A DNA stretch of 64,000 nucleotides from an uncultured Collinsella sp. (GTDB lineage: Bacteria > Actinomycetota > Coriobacteriia > Coriobacteriales > Coriobacteriaceae): the NCBI GenBank assembly GCA_902493895.1, contig CABUQW010000002.1, positions 1 to 64,000 on the forward strand, in the 5' to 3' direction. The translations under genes were made by a program, and so were the position numbers. Positions within the stretch are counted from its first letter, which is position 1. Every line of letters starts with the position of its first letter. The notes beneath the pieces are model-generated. The model worked only from the letters and a program-made list of their open reading frames with translations, searched no databases and was not told the origin of the DNA. Of the stretch, positions 1-9,678 are shown piece by piece.

Positions 1-51
1 GCCGTCCTCCGATCTCCCGGGGCCGGCCGATCCGGCCCTCAGGGTATCGGG

Positions 52-91
52 TTCCCACATTCATCCGCACATGTGCGGATGAATGTGGGAA
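52..91. repeat. Perfect 40-bp palindrome upstream of ftsE
   Basis: Positions 52-71 are the exact reverse complement of 72-91, with no loop and the centre at CACA|TGTG. No T-run follows, so it is not an ordinary terminator. It lies 136 bp before the ftsE start in a stretch with no convincing gene. It could be a cruciform or a protein-binding site, or the 3' end structure of an upstream gene outside the window. Confidence 0.7.
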
Positions 92-227
92 GTGTTCGGA
101 TAAAGTCGATAATCAAGGCGCGGCCGGTGAGACCAAACCCCGCCATGCTTCTTATGTGCAGTAAAGCTAATGCTGCTAAAATATAAAGTGCTCATGTAGT
201 TTAAACGCACGACGATAAGGAGCACCA

Positions 228-1448
228 GTGGGTAACCACTTCCGTACCTCCGGTGCGGGCGATGATGCCCCCAAGACGCAGACAGGCGTCCAGGGCAGTC
301 GTTTCGCCACTCCGGATTCAGAGGGCCAGCCTGTTGCTCAGGCCCCCGCTCAGCCGGCAGATCAGGCACAGCCGGCATCCGATCCCTTTGCCTACAATCC
401 CACCAGCGATGTCGCACTTTCTGGCACGGCGGGTTTTGAGCCCGTTCAGGCCGTGACCGCTCGCGTGGAGCAGCCTCAGGCTGGCGCCGCCACGCCGCAG
501 CCTACCATGGCCGGCATTCCCGACCCCTTGACCCCTGCGACGCCGGCTCCTCAGCCTGCGCAGTCCGGTCTCTTTGCCGCTATTCCCGACCCCACTCAGC
601 CTGCTGCCCCGGTGGTCGAGAGCGATCAGGCCGCCGAGGTCGCAAGCCTCGATAACGCGCTCAACAACCCCGATTTCACATCGGTGTTTGCGCCCATCGA
701 TCCGCAGGCCAGCCGCAAGAAGATGGCCAAGCAGGCCGGTGTCGAGCCCGTTATCCTTATGGAGCATGTCACCAAGATCTATCCGGCACAGCCCAACAAG
801 CCTGCACTCGACGACATCAACATCGAGATCTATCCGGGCGAGTTCGTCTTCCTGGTCGGTCACTCCGGTTCGGGTAAGACCACGCTGCTGTCGACGCTCA
901 ACCGCGACGTCAAGCCGACGAGCGGCCGCATCCTGGTTGCCGGTCAGGATCTCATGAAGATCAAGAACCGCAAGGTTCCGTTCCTGCGCCGCCAGATTGG
1001 CGCCGTGTTCCAGGACTTTAAGCTTCTGCCGCAAAAGACCGCCTACGAAAACGTGGCGTTTGCCCTTCAGTGCATCGGCAAGCCCAAGGGCGTCATTCGC
1101 AGCCAAGTGCCCGAGGTGCTGCGTCTGGTCGGTCTGGCCGATCAGATGGACTCGCTGCCCGACCAGCTTTCCGGTGGCGAGCAGCAGCGCGTTGCCGTCG
1201 CCCGCGCTATGGTCAACCGTCCGCCGCTGCTGATCTGCGACGAGCCCACGGGTAACCTCGACCCGGCGATCTCGCTGGGCATCATGAAGCTGCTCGAGCG
1301 TATTAACCGCACCGGCACCACCGTGATCGTCGCCACGCACGACCGCGAGATGGTCGATAGCATGCACCGTCGCGTGATCGCCCTTGAGGGCGGCCACGTT
1401 ATCCGCGACCAGGAGAGGGGAGGTTACGGCAACTATGGCACCAACTAA
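228..1448 (+). CDS. ftsE: Cell-division ATP-binding protein FtsE with long N-terminal extension
   Basis: ATPase of the FtsEX complex, which sits at the septum and activates peptidoglycan hydrolases through FtsX. The ABC domain starts near residue 172. Walker A (GHSGSGKTT) is near residues 211-219, the LSGGEQ signature near 314 and Walker B (LLICDEPTG) near 334-342. Residues 1-165 are a Pro/Ala/Gln-rich, low-complexity extension absent from typical FtsE of about 225 residues. The GTG start is chosen because AAGGAG lies 5 nt before it. The internal ATG at 723 (residue 166) would give a canonical FtsE but has no good ribosome-binding site. The 3' end overlaps ftsX by 14 nt, so the two are translationally coupled. 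The family call is firm; the start is likely. Confidence 0.95.
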   Translation: MGNHFRTSGAGDDAPKTQTGVQGSRFATPDSEGQPVAQAPAQPADQAQPASDPFAYNPTSDVALSGTAGFEPVQAVTARVEQPQAGAATPQPTMAGIPDPLTPATPAPQPAQSGLFAAIPDPTQPAAPVVESDQAAEVASLDNALNNPDFTSVFAPIDPQASRKKMAKQAGVEPVILMEHVTKIYPAQPNKPALDDINIEIYPGEFVFLVGHSGSGKTTLLSTLNRDVKPTSGRILVAGQDLMKIKNRKVPFLRRQIGAVFQDFKLLPQKTAYENVAFALQCIGKPKGVIRSQVPEVLRLVGLADQMDSLPDQLSGGEQQRVAVARAMVNRPPLLICDEPTGNLDPAISLGIMKLLERINRTGTTVIVATHDREMVDSMHRRVIALEGGHVIRDQERGGYGNYGTN

Positions 1449-2355
1449 CGTGGGCTACTCCTTCAAAGAGGCAATCAGCCACTTCTTCCGTAACTGGACT
1501 ACCTCGCTCGGCGCCGTCATCACGATCTTCCTTTCGCTGTTTATCATCGGCCTGTTCATCATGGGCTCCGCGATGCTGAACTCCGTGATCGGCACCGTCG
1601 AGGATCAGGTTGTCATCAACGCGTTCATTAGTGATGACGCTGATCAGGCCGATGTTCAGGCTTTTGAGGCCGAACTTAAGACGTGGAATAACGTCAAGTC
1701 CGTGACCTATAAGGACAAGGACGACGCGCTGGCCGAGTATACGAGCAAGATGTCGGGCAACGCCGACGCCACCATGAGCGCGCTCGATGGCCAGAACCCG
1801 CTGCCGGCTTCCTTCGCTATTGAGATGGACGATCCGTCCAAGGTCGAGAGCACGGCAGAGAAGCTCAAGAAGGATGCCGATTTCCAGAAGATCGCGGATG
1901 ACGGCGACGTCAACGCGAGCGTACTGTACGGCCAGGAGGAAGTGAGCCGCCTGTTCCAGGTGACCAACTACATCCGCATCGCCGCCGTGGTGCTCGTTGG
2001 CCTTCTGACCTTTATCGCATTCATCTTCATCAACAACACGATTCGCCTGTCCATTACGGCGCGTCGCCGTGAGATTGCGATTATGCGTCTGGTCGGCGCC
2101 AGCAACGGCTTCATTCGTGGCCCGTTTATCACCGAGGGCGTACTGCAGGCCATTTTGGGCTCGCTGCTTTCCATCGGCGTTCTGGAGCTGCTGCGCAATC
2201 TGATGATTCCGCGTCTGCAGGAGAGCATCGGCTGGATGTCGTTTGCCCTGCCGATGCAGTACTACCTGGTGACCTATGCTGCGCTGATTCTGGTCGGCGT
2301 GATTATCGGTCTCTTTGGTTCTGCCATCGCCATGCGCCGCTACCTGCGCGTGTAG
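1435..2355 (+). CDS. ftsX: Cell-division protein FtsX
   Basis: Membrane partner of FtsE that passes the ATPase cycle to extracytoplasmic cell-wall hydrolases. The protein has 306 residues. One membrane segment lies near residues 20-42, then an outer domain (about 45-175) carries the divergent FtsX ectodomain. Three further membrane segments follow near 179-202, 233-255 and 276-300, with the conserved ARRREIAIMRLVGAS stretch after the second. The ATG at 1435 is preceded by GGGGAGG and overlaps the ftsE end. A TTG 51 nt upstream is open but has no ribosome-binding site. A terminator follows. Confidence 0.95.
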   Translation: MAPTNVGYSFKEAISHFFRNWTTSLGAVITIFLSLFIIGLFIMGSAMLNSVIGTVEDQVVINAFISDDADQADVQAFEAELKTWNNVKSVTYKDKDDALAEYTSKMSGNADATMSALDGQNPLPASFAIEMDDPSKVESTAEKLKKDADFQKIADDGDVNASVLYGQEEVSRLFQVTNYIRIAAVVLVGLLTFIAFIFINNTIRLSITARRREIAIMRLVGASNGFIRGPFITEGVLQAILGSLLSIGVLELLRNLMIPRLQESIGWMSFALPMQYYLVTYAALILVGVIIGLFGSAIAMRRYLRV

Positions 2356-2380
2356 GCATGCCTGGAATTCATCCCTTCCA

Positions 2381-2413
2381 ACGGGTCGTCTCTTATGGGG
2401 CGGCCCGTTTTTT
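2381..2413 (+). terminator. Rho-independent terminator after ftsX
   Basis: ACGGGTCG pairs with CGGCCCGT (one G-T pair) and is followed by a run of T. It closes the ftsEX transcript. Confidence 0.8.
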
Positions 2414-2478
2414 GTCCCCTAGGGATCATTTGGGTAGACTCTTGGGATGTAAACGGCAATCGATAGCAAGGAGGCGCC

Positions 2479-4614
2479 ATGGGGCGCAATAACAAGCATA
2501 AGCGTGGGGCTCGCAATAAGCGTGGGCCGGTGCGCAGCGAACGCCGTCCGAGCCTGACCGGGCGCGTGCAGCTCCATGAGCACAGTGCCTATGTCATAAC
2601 CGAGAATGGCGACTACAAGGTCATGGGCCGCGGCAAGCGTGAGATCATGGACGGCGATACCGTTGCCGTGAGCATTAAGAACAGCCCGCATGGCGAGCGT
2701 CGCGCCGTGATCGAGGGCGTGGTTGAGCGCGCAGCTATAAGCGTGGTGGGCACGTACCAGACCGCCGGTCCGCTCGGTGTGATTGAGCCGCTCGATTCGC
2801 GCCTGAAGGCCGACTTCTTCATTTTGCCCGAGGACACCTCGGCGGTTCGTCTGGGTGTCCACCCGGGTGATGCTGTTGTCGCGCGCATTTTGACCTACCC
2901 GACGCGCCTGGAATCGGGCACTGTGACGATCGAACGCCGCATTGGCGGAGATGACGCGCCCGATTTGGGCGTTCAATATGTGATGGCGCGTTACGGCTAT
3001 ACCGATAGCTATCCCGAGGCTGCGCTAGACGAGGCCGAGGGGCTTTCGCTCGATGTGTCCGCGGCGCTTAAGGACCCGCTCCGCCGCGATCTGCGCGACC
3101 GCTTTGTCATCACGATCGACCCGGTCGACGCGCGCGACTTTGACGATGCCATTTCGCTGGAGCGCACGCCCGAGGGCGGCTATAAGCTGGGTGTGCATAT
3201 CGCCGACGTTTCACACTATGTGGCTTGGGACGGGCATATCGATCTTGAGGCTCGCCATCGCACGACATCGGTGTATCTGGCCGATCGCGTGCTTCCCATG
3301 CTGCCCGAACGCCTGTCCTGTGACCTGTGCTCGCTTCGCCCTGACGAGGACCGTCTTGCGTTTACCGTCGATATCGAGCTCGATGAGCAGGGTCGCGTGC
3401 GGCATTACGATCCGTATCCCAGCGTGATTCGCTCGCGTGTGCGTCTGGACTATGACGGCGCCGAGGCGCTGCTGGTGCGTGCCGGTGCGGTTGAGTATTC
3501 GGTGCCGGCGGGCGCGGCTGAGGATGTTGAGGCTGCTGAGGCCTTGCGCGAGGAAGCGCTTGAGCGCGGTCTTGCGTGCGAGGAGGCCGCCCGCGGCTAC
3601 AACGTCGACCTCGGCGATTTCCTTGTCGCCGCTAACGAACTCGCCGAACTTCGCCGTCGTATTCGTCGCGCCCGCGGCTCAGTCGATTTTGACACGGCCG
3701 AGATTCGCGCTCTATTGGATGAGGACGGAGTGCCCGTGCAGATTGTGGCGCGTGAGCGTTCGTGTGCCACGTCGCTTATCGAGGAAGCCATGCTGCTCGC
3801 CAACGAGTGCGTTGCAGAGTGGCTGGCGGACCGTGATATCGAGGCCTGCTATCGCGTGCATGAGGATCCGAGCCCCGACAGCCTGCACGGTGCCGCCGTT
3901 GCGCTGGCGCAGCTAGGCATCATCGACGATCGCCGTGCTGCCGGTATTGCCCTGGGGAGTCCCGATGAACTGCAGGCTGCAGTTGATGCTGCCGCCGGTA
4001 CGGCCAACGCACCGCTCGTCAACACGCTGCTTCTGCGCAGCATGCAGCGCGCGCTGTACAAGCCGCGCAACGAGGGCCACTTTGCGCTCGCCGCGCCGTG
4101 CTACTGCCACTTTACGAGTCCCATCCGTCGCTACCCCGATCTGGTGGTGCACCGCGTACTCAAGCTGCAGTTGGCCTATGAGCAGCTCGGCGGCAAGGAC
4201 GCCTTGGTCCGTACGCCGCGGCTGATCGGCAAGGGGCGCGAGTCGCTGCCGCGCATTCTGCCGCAGATCTGCCGCGCATGCAGCGATGCCGAGCGCGCGG
4301 CGGATGCCGCCAGCCATGCGACGCAAAAGATCAAGATTGCCCAGTACTATGAGGACCGTCTGGGCGAGCGCTATGCCGGAACCGTCTCGTGGATTAGCAG
4401 CATGGGCCTCTTTGTGCGCTTGGACCTGACGCAGGTCGAAGGCTTGGTTTCGATCAAGAGCCTGGGCAACGAGTGGTTCGAGTTCGACGAGGACGCGCTA
4501 ACGCTCACAGGTGCCGACACGGGCACCCGTTACGAGCTGGGGCAGCGCGTAATTATCGAGGTCTCGCGCGTCAATACCACGCGTGGGCACTTGGACTTTA
4601 AGCTTATCCATTAG
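2479..4614 (+). CDS. rnr: Ribonuclease R (RNase II family 3'-5' exoribonuclease)
   Basis: Processive 3'-5' exoribonuclease that degrades structured RNA and works with tmRNA/SmpB in clearing faulty messages. It has 711 residues: a basic N-terminus, cold-shock-like OB domains (about 25-170), the RNB catalytic domain and a C-terminal S1 domain (about 627-710). The RNB domain holds the aspartate motif DPVDARDFDDAIS near residue 214. The ATG at 2479 has AAGGAGG 4 nt upstream. The smpB gene, often a direct neighbour of rnr, is 8.5 kb downstream here. The length is typical for the family. Confidence 0.95.
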   Translation: MGRNNKHKRGARNKRGPVRSERRPSLTGRVQLHEHSAYVITENGDYKVMGRGKREIMDGDTVAVSIKNSPHGERRAVIEGVVERAAISVVGTYQTAGPLGVIEPLDSRLKADFFILPEDTSAVRLGVHPGDAVVARILTYPTRLESGTVTIERRIGGDDAPDLGVQYVMARYGYTDSYPEAALDEAEGLSLDVSAALKDPLRRDLRDRFVITIDPVDARDFDDAISLERTPEGGYKLGVHIADVSHYVAWDGHIDLEARHRTTSVYLADRVLPMLPERLSCDLCSLRPDEDRLAFTVDIELDEQGRVRHYDPYPSVIRSRVRLDYDGAEALLVRAGAVEYSVPAGAAEDVEAAEALREEALERGLACEEAARGYNVDLGDFLVAANELAELRRRIRRARGSVDFDTAEIRALLDEDGVPVQIVARERSCATSLIEEAMLLANECVAEWLADRDIEACYRVHEDPSPDSLHGAAVALAQLGIIDDRRAAGIALGSPDELQAAVDAAAGTANAPLVNTLLLRSMQRALYKPRNEGHFALAAPCYCHFTSPIRRYPDLVVHRVLKLQLAYEQLGGKDALVRTPRLIGKGRESLPRILPQICRACSDAERAADAASHATQKIKIAQYYEDRLGERYAGTVSWISSMGLFVRLDLTQVEGLVSIKSLGNEWFEFDEDALTLTGADTGTRYELGQRVIIEVSRVNTTRGHLDFKLIH

Positions 4615-4643
4615 CCAAATCCCGACTTATGGTGGGGGAGCGG

Positions 4644-4670
4644 AGGGCGGCCTTTCGGGACCGCCCTTCG
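4644..4670 (+). terminator. Hairpin after rnr, probable terminator
   Basis: AGGGCGG pairs with CCGCCCT across a 10-nt loop. The T-run after it is very short, so termination may be weak. Confidence 0.5.
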
Positions 4671-4733
4671 CATTTGAATCGTGGTTACCTTGCCGTCTGC
4701 TCGGCCGCCCGCTTACCTGCTATTTGAGAGGTA

Positions 4734-4772
4734 AAACCTACCAAAATAAACCTGTCCCTTTTTGGCAGGTTT
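4734..4772. promoter_or_regulatory. Inverted repeat just upstream of the recombinase gene
   Basis: AAACCTACCAAAA (4734-4746) is matched by TTTTTGGCAGGTTT (4759-4772) with one mismatch. It lies 20-58 nt before the recombinase ATG. It could be an operator, a resolvase binding site, or a hairpin of the GGGACA/TGTCCC type seen elsewhere in the window (it contains CCTGTCCC). Confidence 0.5.
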
Positions 4773-4791
4773 ACAAGAAAGCGGGGATGAG

Positions 4792-5397
4792 ATGGCGACG
4801 GTGTACGGTTATGCGCGGGTGAGTTCGCGCGATCAGAATCTGAATCGACAGCTGGATGCGCTGGGCGCCTATGGCGTGGGCTCGGCGAATATTTATGCCG
4901 ACCATGCGAGCGGCAAGGACTTCGATCGACCGCGTTATCGCGAGCTGCTGCACGTCCTGGGAGACGGGGACGTGCTGGTGGTGCTTTCTATCGACCGACT
5001 TGGTCGTAATTACTCCGAGATTCTTGAGGAATGGCGACGCATTACCAAGGAGCTCGGGGTTGCCATTGTGGTGTTGGATATGCCATTGCTTGACACGCGC
5101 GCCAGGGCCAGCGACGCGCCGGATGTGACCAACACCCTGATTGCCGATATTGTGCTGCAACTGCTGAGCTACGTGGCGCAGGTGGAGCGCGAGAATATCC
5201 ATCGGCGCCAGGCGGAGGGAATTGCAGCGGCGCGGGCGCGAGGGGTCCGTTTCGGTCGACCTCGCAAGCCGTGCCCTCCTCAGTTTGAGCTGGTGCGCGA
5301 TAGCTATGAGGCAGGCGATATTACCCGCAGCCAGGCAGCAAAGTGCTTGGGTGTGTGCGTGGGGACGTTCGATCGCTGGATGCGCGAGGCGGGGTAG
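4792..5397 (+). CDS. Serine recombinase (resolvase/invertase family)
   Basis: Site-specific DNA recombinase of 201 residues. The catalytic N-terminal domain has the active-site serine in YARVSSRDQ (residues 6-14), the SIDRLGRN motif near residue 66 and the ERENIHRRQAEGI helix near 130. A C-terminal DNA-binding helix-turn-helix (about 165-201) follows FGRPRKP. This is the size and order of small resolvases and Hin/Pin-type invertases. The ATG at 4792 follows AAAGCGGGGATGAG; a TTG at 4762 is open but would overlap the inverted repeat. No transposase or integron partner is nearby, so its target site is unknown. Confidence 0.85.
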   Translation: MATVYGYARVSSRDQNLNRQLDALGAYGVGSANIYADHASGKDFDRPRYRELLHVLGDGDVLVVLSIDRLGRNYSEILEEWRRITKELGVAIVVLDMPLLDTRARASDAPDVTNTLIADIVLQLLSYVAQVERENIHRRQAEGIAAARARGVRFGRPRKPCPPQFELVRDSYEAGDITRSQAAKCLGVCVGTFDRWMREAG

Positions 5398-5501
5398 GGG
5401 TTTGCGTCGCTTTGTCGCTTCCTGTTGCGATTCAAATTTTGATACGTTGACGATGTCATTTGGGGCTACACTCGCTGATATTCAAAAAAGGAGGTTGGCC
5501 C

Positions 5502-6083
5502 TTGGCACGCGTAAAACAAATAATCGGATGGACCGCGATCGTTCTGTTCGCTGTAACGCTGACGGGCATCTGGGTGCTGACGGAGCAAAATGCGGTAGAG
5601 ACGTCGTTGCTGAGCGAGTCCACCGCGCGTGTGGTGGAGGGTCAGGCTACGGGCGTTCAGGCTGCCGATGCCACGGGTGAAGCTCAGACGGAGAACGGAA
5701 TGACCGGGGGCGCCGATTCGGCTGCCTCGAATGTCCGGTCTGGCCGACTTGCTTCCATTCGCATGTGGGTGGGCGCAAACGTCCGTCGCGTTGCCCATAC
5801 CGTAGAGTTTTTCTTCGTCGGATTGTTCGCCTCGGTGGTCGTGGTTTGCTTTTCCAGGCGTCCGTGGAGCGTATGCTCCCGTTGCGTGCCCGTATTGCTC
5901 TTTTGCGCCGCCTGCTCCGTTGGCGATCAGGTGCATAAGATCTTTGTTCCCGGCAGGCATTTCGACGTTATCGATTTAGGATTCGATGCTGCGGGCTATA
6001 TCACCGCCATGCTATTGGTATTGCTGACGGCGGCGTTGGTGCGCCATGCGACTCGGCCGATCGGCGCCCATGCGAGGCGCTAG
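5502..6083 (+). CDS. VanZ-like membrane protein
   Basis: A 193-residue membrane protein with hydrophobic segments near residues 5-25, 95-115, 120-140 and 165-185. The central part, AHTVEFFFVGLF then DQVHKIFVPGRHFDVIDLGFD, matches the VanZ-family pattern of His-x-x-Glu followed by H(Q/K)-x-F-x-x-GR and a late Asp. VanZ proteins are linked to glycopeptide resistance and cell-envelope stress, but most have no proven function. The TTG at 5502 is chosen because AAAGGAGG sits 7 nt before it. The gene is 104 nt after the recombinase on the same strand. Confidence 0.65.
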   Translation: MARVKQIIGWTAIVLFAVTLTGIWVLTEQNAVETSLLSESTARVVEGQATGVQAADATGEAQTENGMTGGADSAASNVRSGRLASIRMWVGANVRRVAHTVEFFFVGLFASVVVVCFSRRPWSVCSRCVPVLLFCAACSVGDQVHKIFVPGRHFDVIDLGFDAAGYITAMLLVLLTAALVRHATRPIGAHARR

Positions 6084-6164
6084 CCGGTAACAAACCCGTT
6101 TCTGATAATGTGATCTCGTTGAATTATTTTGTGTCGCGCGTATTTCCGAGCGGTCGGATTTGAG

Positions 6165-6192
6165 GGGCGAGCGGTAGAACGCTCGCCCTTTG
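6165..6192 (+). terminator. Terminator after the VanZ-like gene
   Basis: GGGCGAGCG pairs with CGCTCGCCC across a 6-nt loop, followed by TTTG. Confidence 0.65.
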
Positions 6193-6213
6193 TGCGCCAC
6201 GATGCGGCACAAT

Positions 6214-6242
6214 GTACCGCAAAAGCTGTTTGTATCCGGTAC
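6214..6242. promoter_or_regulatory. Possible operator of the MurNAc operon
   Basis: GTACCG and CGGTAC form an inverted repeat with a 17-nt spacer, 46-74 nt before the RpiR-type regulator gene. The position fits autoregulation, but no match to a known MurR site is claimed. Confidence 0.3.
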
Positions 6243-6287
6243 GAATCGTTCGTTGGTCTTTAATTCTTCTCAACGGAGGTGTTTGAG

Positions 6288-7139
6288 ATGGCAAACGGAT
6301 TGCTTTTGCGGCTTCGCGAGCGTGAGCTCAGCGCGAGCCCGGCGGAACGCAATGTCATCGCATATGTAAGCGCTCATCCGCACGAGGTGGTCGGGCTGTC
6401 CGTCCGCGGTCTTGCCGATGTCACGTTCTCCTCGCCCTCGAGCATTTTGCGCTTTTGCAAGCGTTTGGGTTTTGCGGGCTACAAGGAGTTCCAACGCGAA
6501 CTGATTGCCGAGCTGGCGCTCTTAGGTGACAAGAAAGACGTAGCCCTCGAGGACATCTCCATGGATGACAGCGTCGAACGTATCGTGGGGAAGGTGATGA
6601 AAAGCAACGTGCGTACAATCGAGGCGACGGCGCGAACGCTCGATTACACCGTCTTGGAGCGATGCGCGGCCCGTCTTAAGCGGGCACGCGCGGTCAATCT
6701 GTTCGGTATTGGTGCCTCCCGTTTGGTCGCGCACGATCTGGCGCAAAAGCTCATGCGTGTCGACAAAGAGTGCCATCTGTACGACGACTGGCATGATCAG
6801 CTCTTGTGTGCCAAGAACATGCATGAGGGCGATATGGCAATCGCCTTTAGCTACTCGGGCTTGACGCAAGAGGTGCTGGACTGCACCGCCGAGGCTCAAC
6901 GTCACAACTGTCCCGTCGTGGCCGTTACCAAAGTAGATGGATCATCCAAGCTTGCCACCATGGCCGATGCCGTGCTCGGCGTCGCTGCGAGTGAACCCTT
7001 GGTCCGCAGCGGTGCCATGGCTTCGCGTATGGCCCAGCTTATGGTTGTCGATGCCCTGTACGCTGCTTACGTTGCCAGCGACTACGAACGGGCGACGCAT
7101 GTCATTAAGCAAAACTACATCGAGAAACAGGAAAGATGA
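6288..7139 (+). CDS. murR: RpiR/MurR-family transcriptional regulator
   Basis: Sugar-phosphate-responsive repressor of 283 residues. An N-terminal winged helix-turn-helix of the HTH_6 type (about 10-80, with SSPSSILRFCKRLGF as recognition region) is followed by a SIS sugar-phosphate isomerase-like domain (about 120-260, starting at NLFGIGASR). It is the first gene of the murQ-murP cluster, which makes MurNAc-6-phosphate the likely ligand by analogy with MurR. The ATG at 6288 has GGAGGT 7 nt upstream; the GTG at 6279 overlaps that site. murQ starts 11 nt after the stop. Confidence 0.85.
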   Translation: MANGLLLRLRERELSASPAERNVIAYVSAHPHEVVGLSVRGLADVTFSSPSSILRFCKRLGFAGYKEFQRELIAELALLGDKKDVALEDISMDDSVERIVGKVMKSNVRTIEATARTLDYTVLERCAARLKRARAVNLFGIGASRLVAHDLAQKLMRVDKECHLYDDWHDQLLCAKNMHEGDMAIAFSYSGLTQEVLDCTAEAQRHNCPVVAVTKVDGSSKLATMADAVLGVAASEPLVRSGAMASRMAQLMVVDALYAAYVASDYERATHVIKQNYIEKQER

Positions 7140-7149
7140 GGTGAATGAA

Positions 7150-8073
<924 letters not shown>

Positions 8074-8130
8074 GTGCGCGGCGTGAGCTGATATGACATC
8101 CAGACGAGATACCCAATACAAGGAGGAGTT

Positions 8131-9561
8131 ATGACGAACAAAGAGCTGGCCCAAAAGCTGTTGGACCTTTTGGGCGGTAAAGATAACGTGCTCGCAAACG
8201 CGGCGTGCATGACGCGCCTGCGCGTGACTGTCAAAGACACGGGCAACGTCGACACGGAGGGTATTAAGGCACTCGACGGCGTGATGGGCCTGGTCGAGGA
8301 CGACACGATGCAGGTCGTGCTGGGTCCGGGCAAGGTGAATAAGGTGCTCGAGGAGTTCTCCAAGCTCACCGGCCTTGCGAAAGGCGTTGCTGACGAGAGT
8401 GTGGTTGACGCTGCGGCAACAAACAAGGCCGCGCAGAAGGCCAAGTACGAGTCCAAGCCGGTTCAGGCCTTCCTCAAGAAGATTTCCAATGTCTTCGTCG
8501 CCCTGCTTCCCGGCATCATTGCGGCTGGCCTCATCAACGGTATCTGCAACGTCATTAACGTCTCGACGGCAGGCGCGCTTGCAGGCGAGTGGTGGTACCA
8601 GGGCATTCGTTCCATGGGCTGGGCCCTGTTTGCCTATCTGCCCATCTTGGTGGGCTATAACGCAGCACGTGAGTTTGGTGGCTCCGCTGCGCTGGGCGGC
8701 ATCGCCGGCATGATGTGTATCGCCAACAGTGCCATGCCCCTGCTTGCGCCCGGCGCGGCTGATCCTGCCACTGCCATTCTGCTGCCGCTCACCAATGCGC
8801 AGTACAATCCCGCAGCGGGCGGCATGATCGCGGCTCTCATCGCTGGCGCATTTTTTGCCTGGATGGAGCGTCAGATTCGCAAGGTTATGCCCAACGCACT
8901 CGACACGTTCTTGTCCCCGCTGCTGGTGCTCATCATCGGCGCCTTTGCTCTGATGCTCGTCATCCAGCCGGTAGGCGCATGGCTGACGACTGCCATCTTT
9001 AGCGTTTTGACCTTTATCTTCGAGAAGCTGGGCGTCCTGGGCGGCTATATCCTGTCGGCAGGCTTCTTGCCGCTGGTGTCCGTCGGCCTGCATCAGGCGC
9101 TCACGCCGATCCACGCTATGCTCAACGATCCCGACGGCGCTACCAAGGGTATCAATTACCTGCTTCCCATCCTTATGATGGCTGGCGGCGGCCAGGTCGG
9201 TGCCGGTTTGGCGCTGTACTTTAAGACCAAGAACGCCAAGCTCAAGAAGTACGTCGCAGAGTCCATTCCCGTTGGAATCCTGGGTGTGGGCGAGCCTCTG
9301 ATGTATGCTGTTACGCTGCCGCTCGTTCGTCCGTTTGTGACGGCCTGCCTGGGTGCCGGATTTGGCGGCGCGCTCGCGGCGCTGCTTCACATCGGCACGG
9401 TTTCTCAGGGCGTTTCCGGTCTGTTTGGCCTGCTGATCGTCGTTCCTGGCCAGCAGCTCGGCTACGTTGCCGCTATGCTGCTTGCCTATGCCGCCGGCTT
9501 TGTCCTGACGTGGTTCTTTGGCGTCGACGAGCAGAAGATCAACGAGTTCTTTGGCGAGTAG
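8131..9561 (+). CDS. murP: PTS EIIBC permease, MurNAc type (MurP-like)
   Basis: Membrane permease that imports and phosphorylates a sugar, here most likely MurNAc or MurNAc-GlcNAc because of its neighbours. It has 476 residues. The EIIB domain (about 1-85) has the phospho-accepting Cys26 in NAACMTRLRV, followed by a linker and a ten-helix EIIC domain (about 110-470). No EIIA is fused or adjacent, so phosphate must come from a separate EIIA; the gene at 41748 is the only candidate in this window. The ATG has AAGGAGGAG upstream. murQ ends 57 nt before it. Confidence 0.88.
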   Translation: MTNKELAQKLLDLLGGKDNVLANAACMTRLRVTVKDTGNVDTEGIKALDGVMGLVEDDTMQVVLGPGKVNKVLEEFSKLTGLAKGVADESVVDAAATNKAAQKAKYESKPVQAFLKKISNVFVALLPGIIAAGLINGICNVINVSTAGALAGEWWYQGIRSMGWALFAYLPILVGYNAAREFGGSAALGGIAGMMCIANSAMPLLAPGAADPATAILLPLTNAQYNPAAGGMIAALIAGAFFAWMERQIRKVMPNALDTFLSPLLVLIIGAFALMLVIQPVGAWLTTAIFSVLTFIFEKLGVLGGYILSAGFLPLVSVGLHQALTPIHAMLNDPDGATKGINYLLPILMMAGGGQVGAGLALYFKTKNAKLKKYVAESIPVGILGVGEPLMYAVTLPLVRPFVTACLGAGFGGALAALLHIGTVSQGVSGLFGLLIVVPGQQLGYVAAMLLAYAAGFVLTWFFGVDEQKINEFFGE

Positions 9562-9628
9562 TTTGATATCGCGAGCCGTGTTGCTCGGGGCTCGCGGCGC
9601 GCGGCAGATTTCTTGATGCTATGGTTGT

Positions 9629-9662
9629 GCCGGCGGGGCTAACTGCTCCGCCGGCCTTTTTT
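9629..9662 (+). terminator. Strong terminator between murP and mupG
   Basis: GCCGGCGG pairs with CCGCCGGC across an 11-nt loop, followed by six T. It separates mupG from the upstream operon, so mupG is transcribed by read-through or from its own promoter. Confidence 0.85.
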
Positions 9663-9678
9663 AAAGGAGCGTTGAAGC

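Noticed and set aside
6937..7149. Longer N-terminus for MurQ
   Set aside because: It overlaps the regulator gene; the ATG at 7150 has a strong ribosome-binding site and gives the usual protein length.
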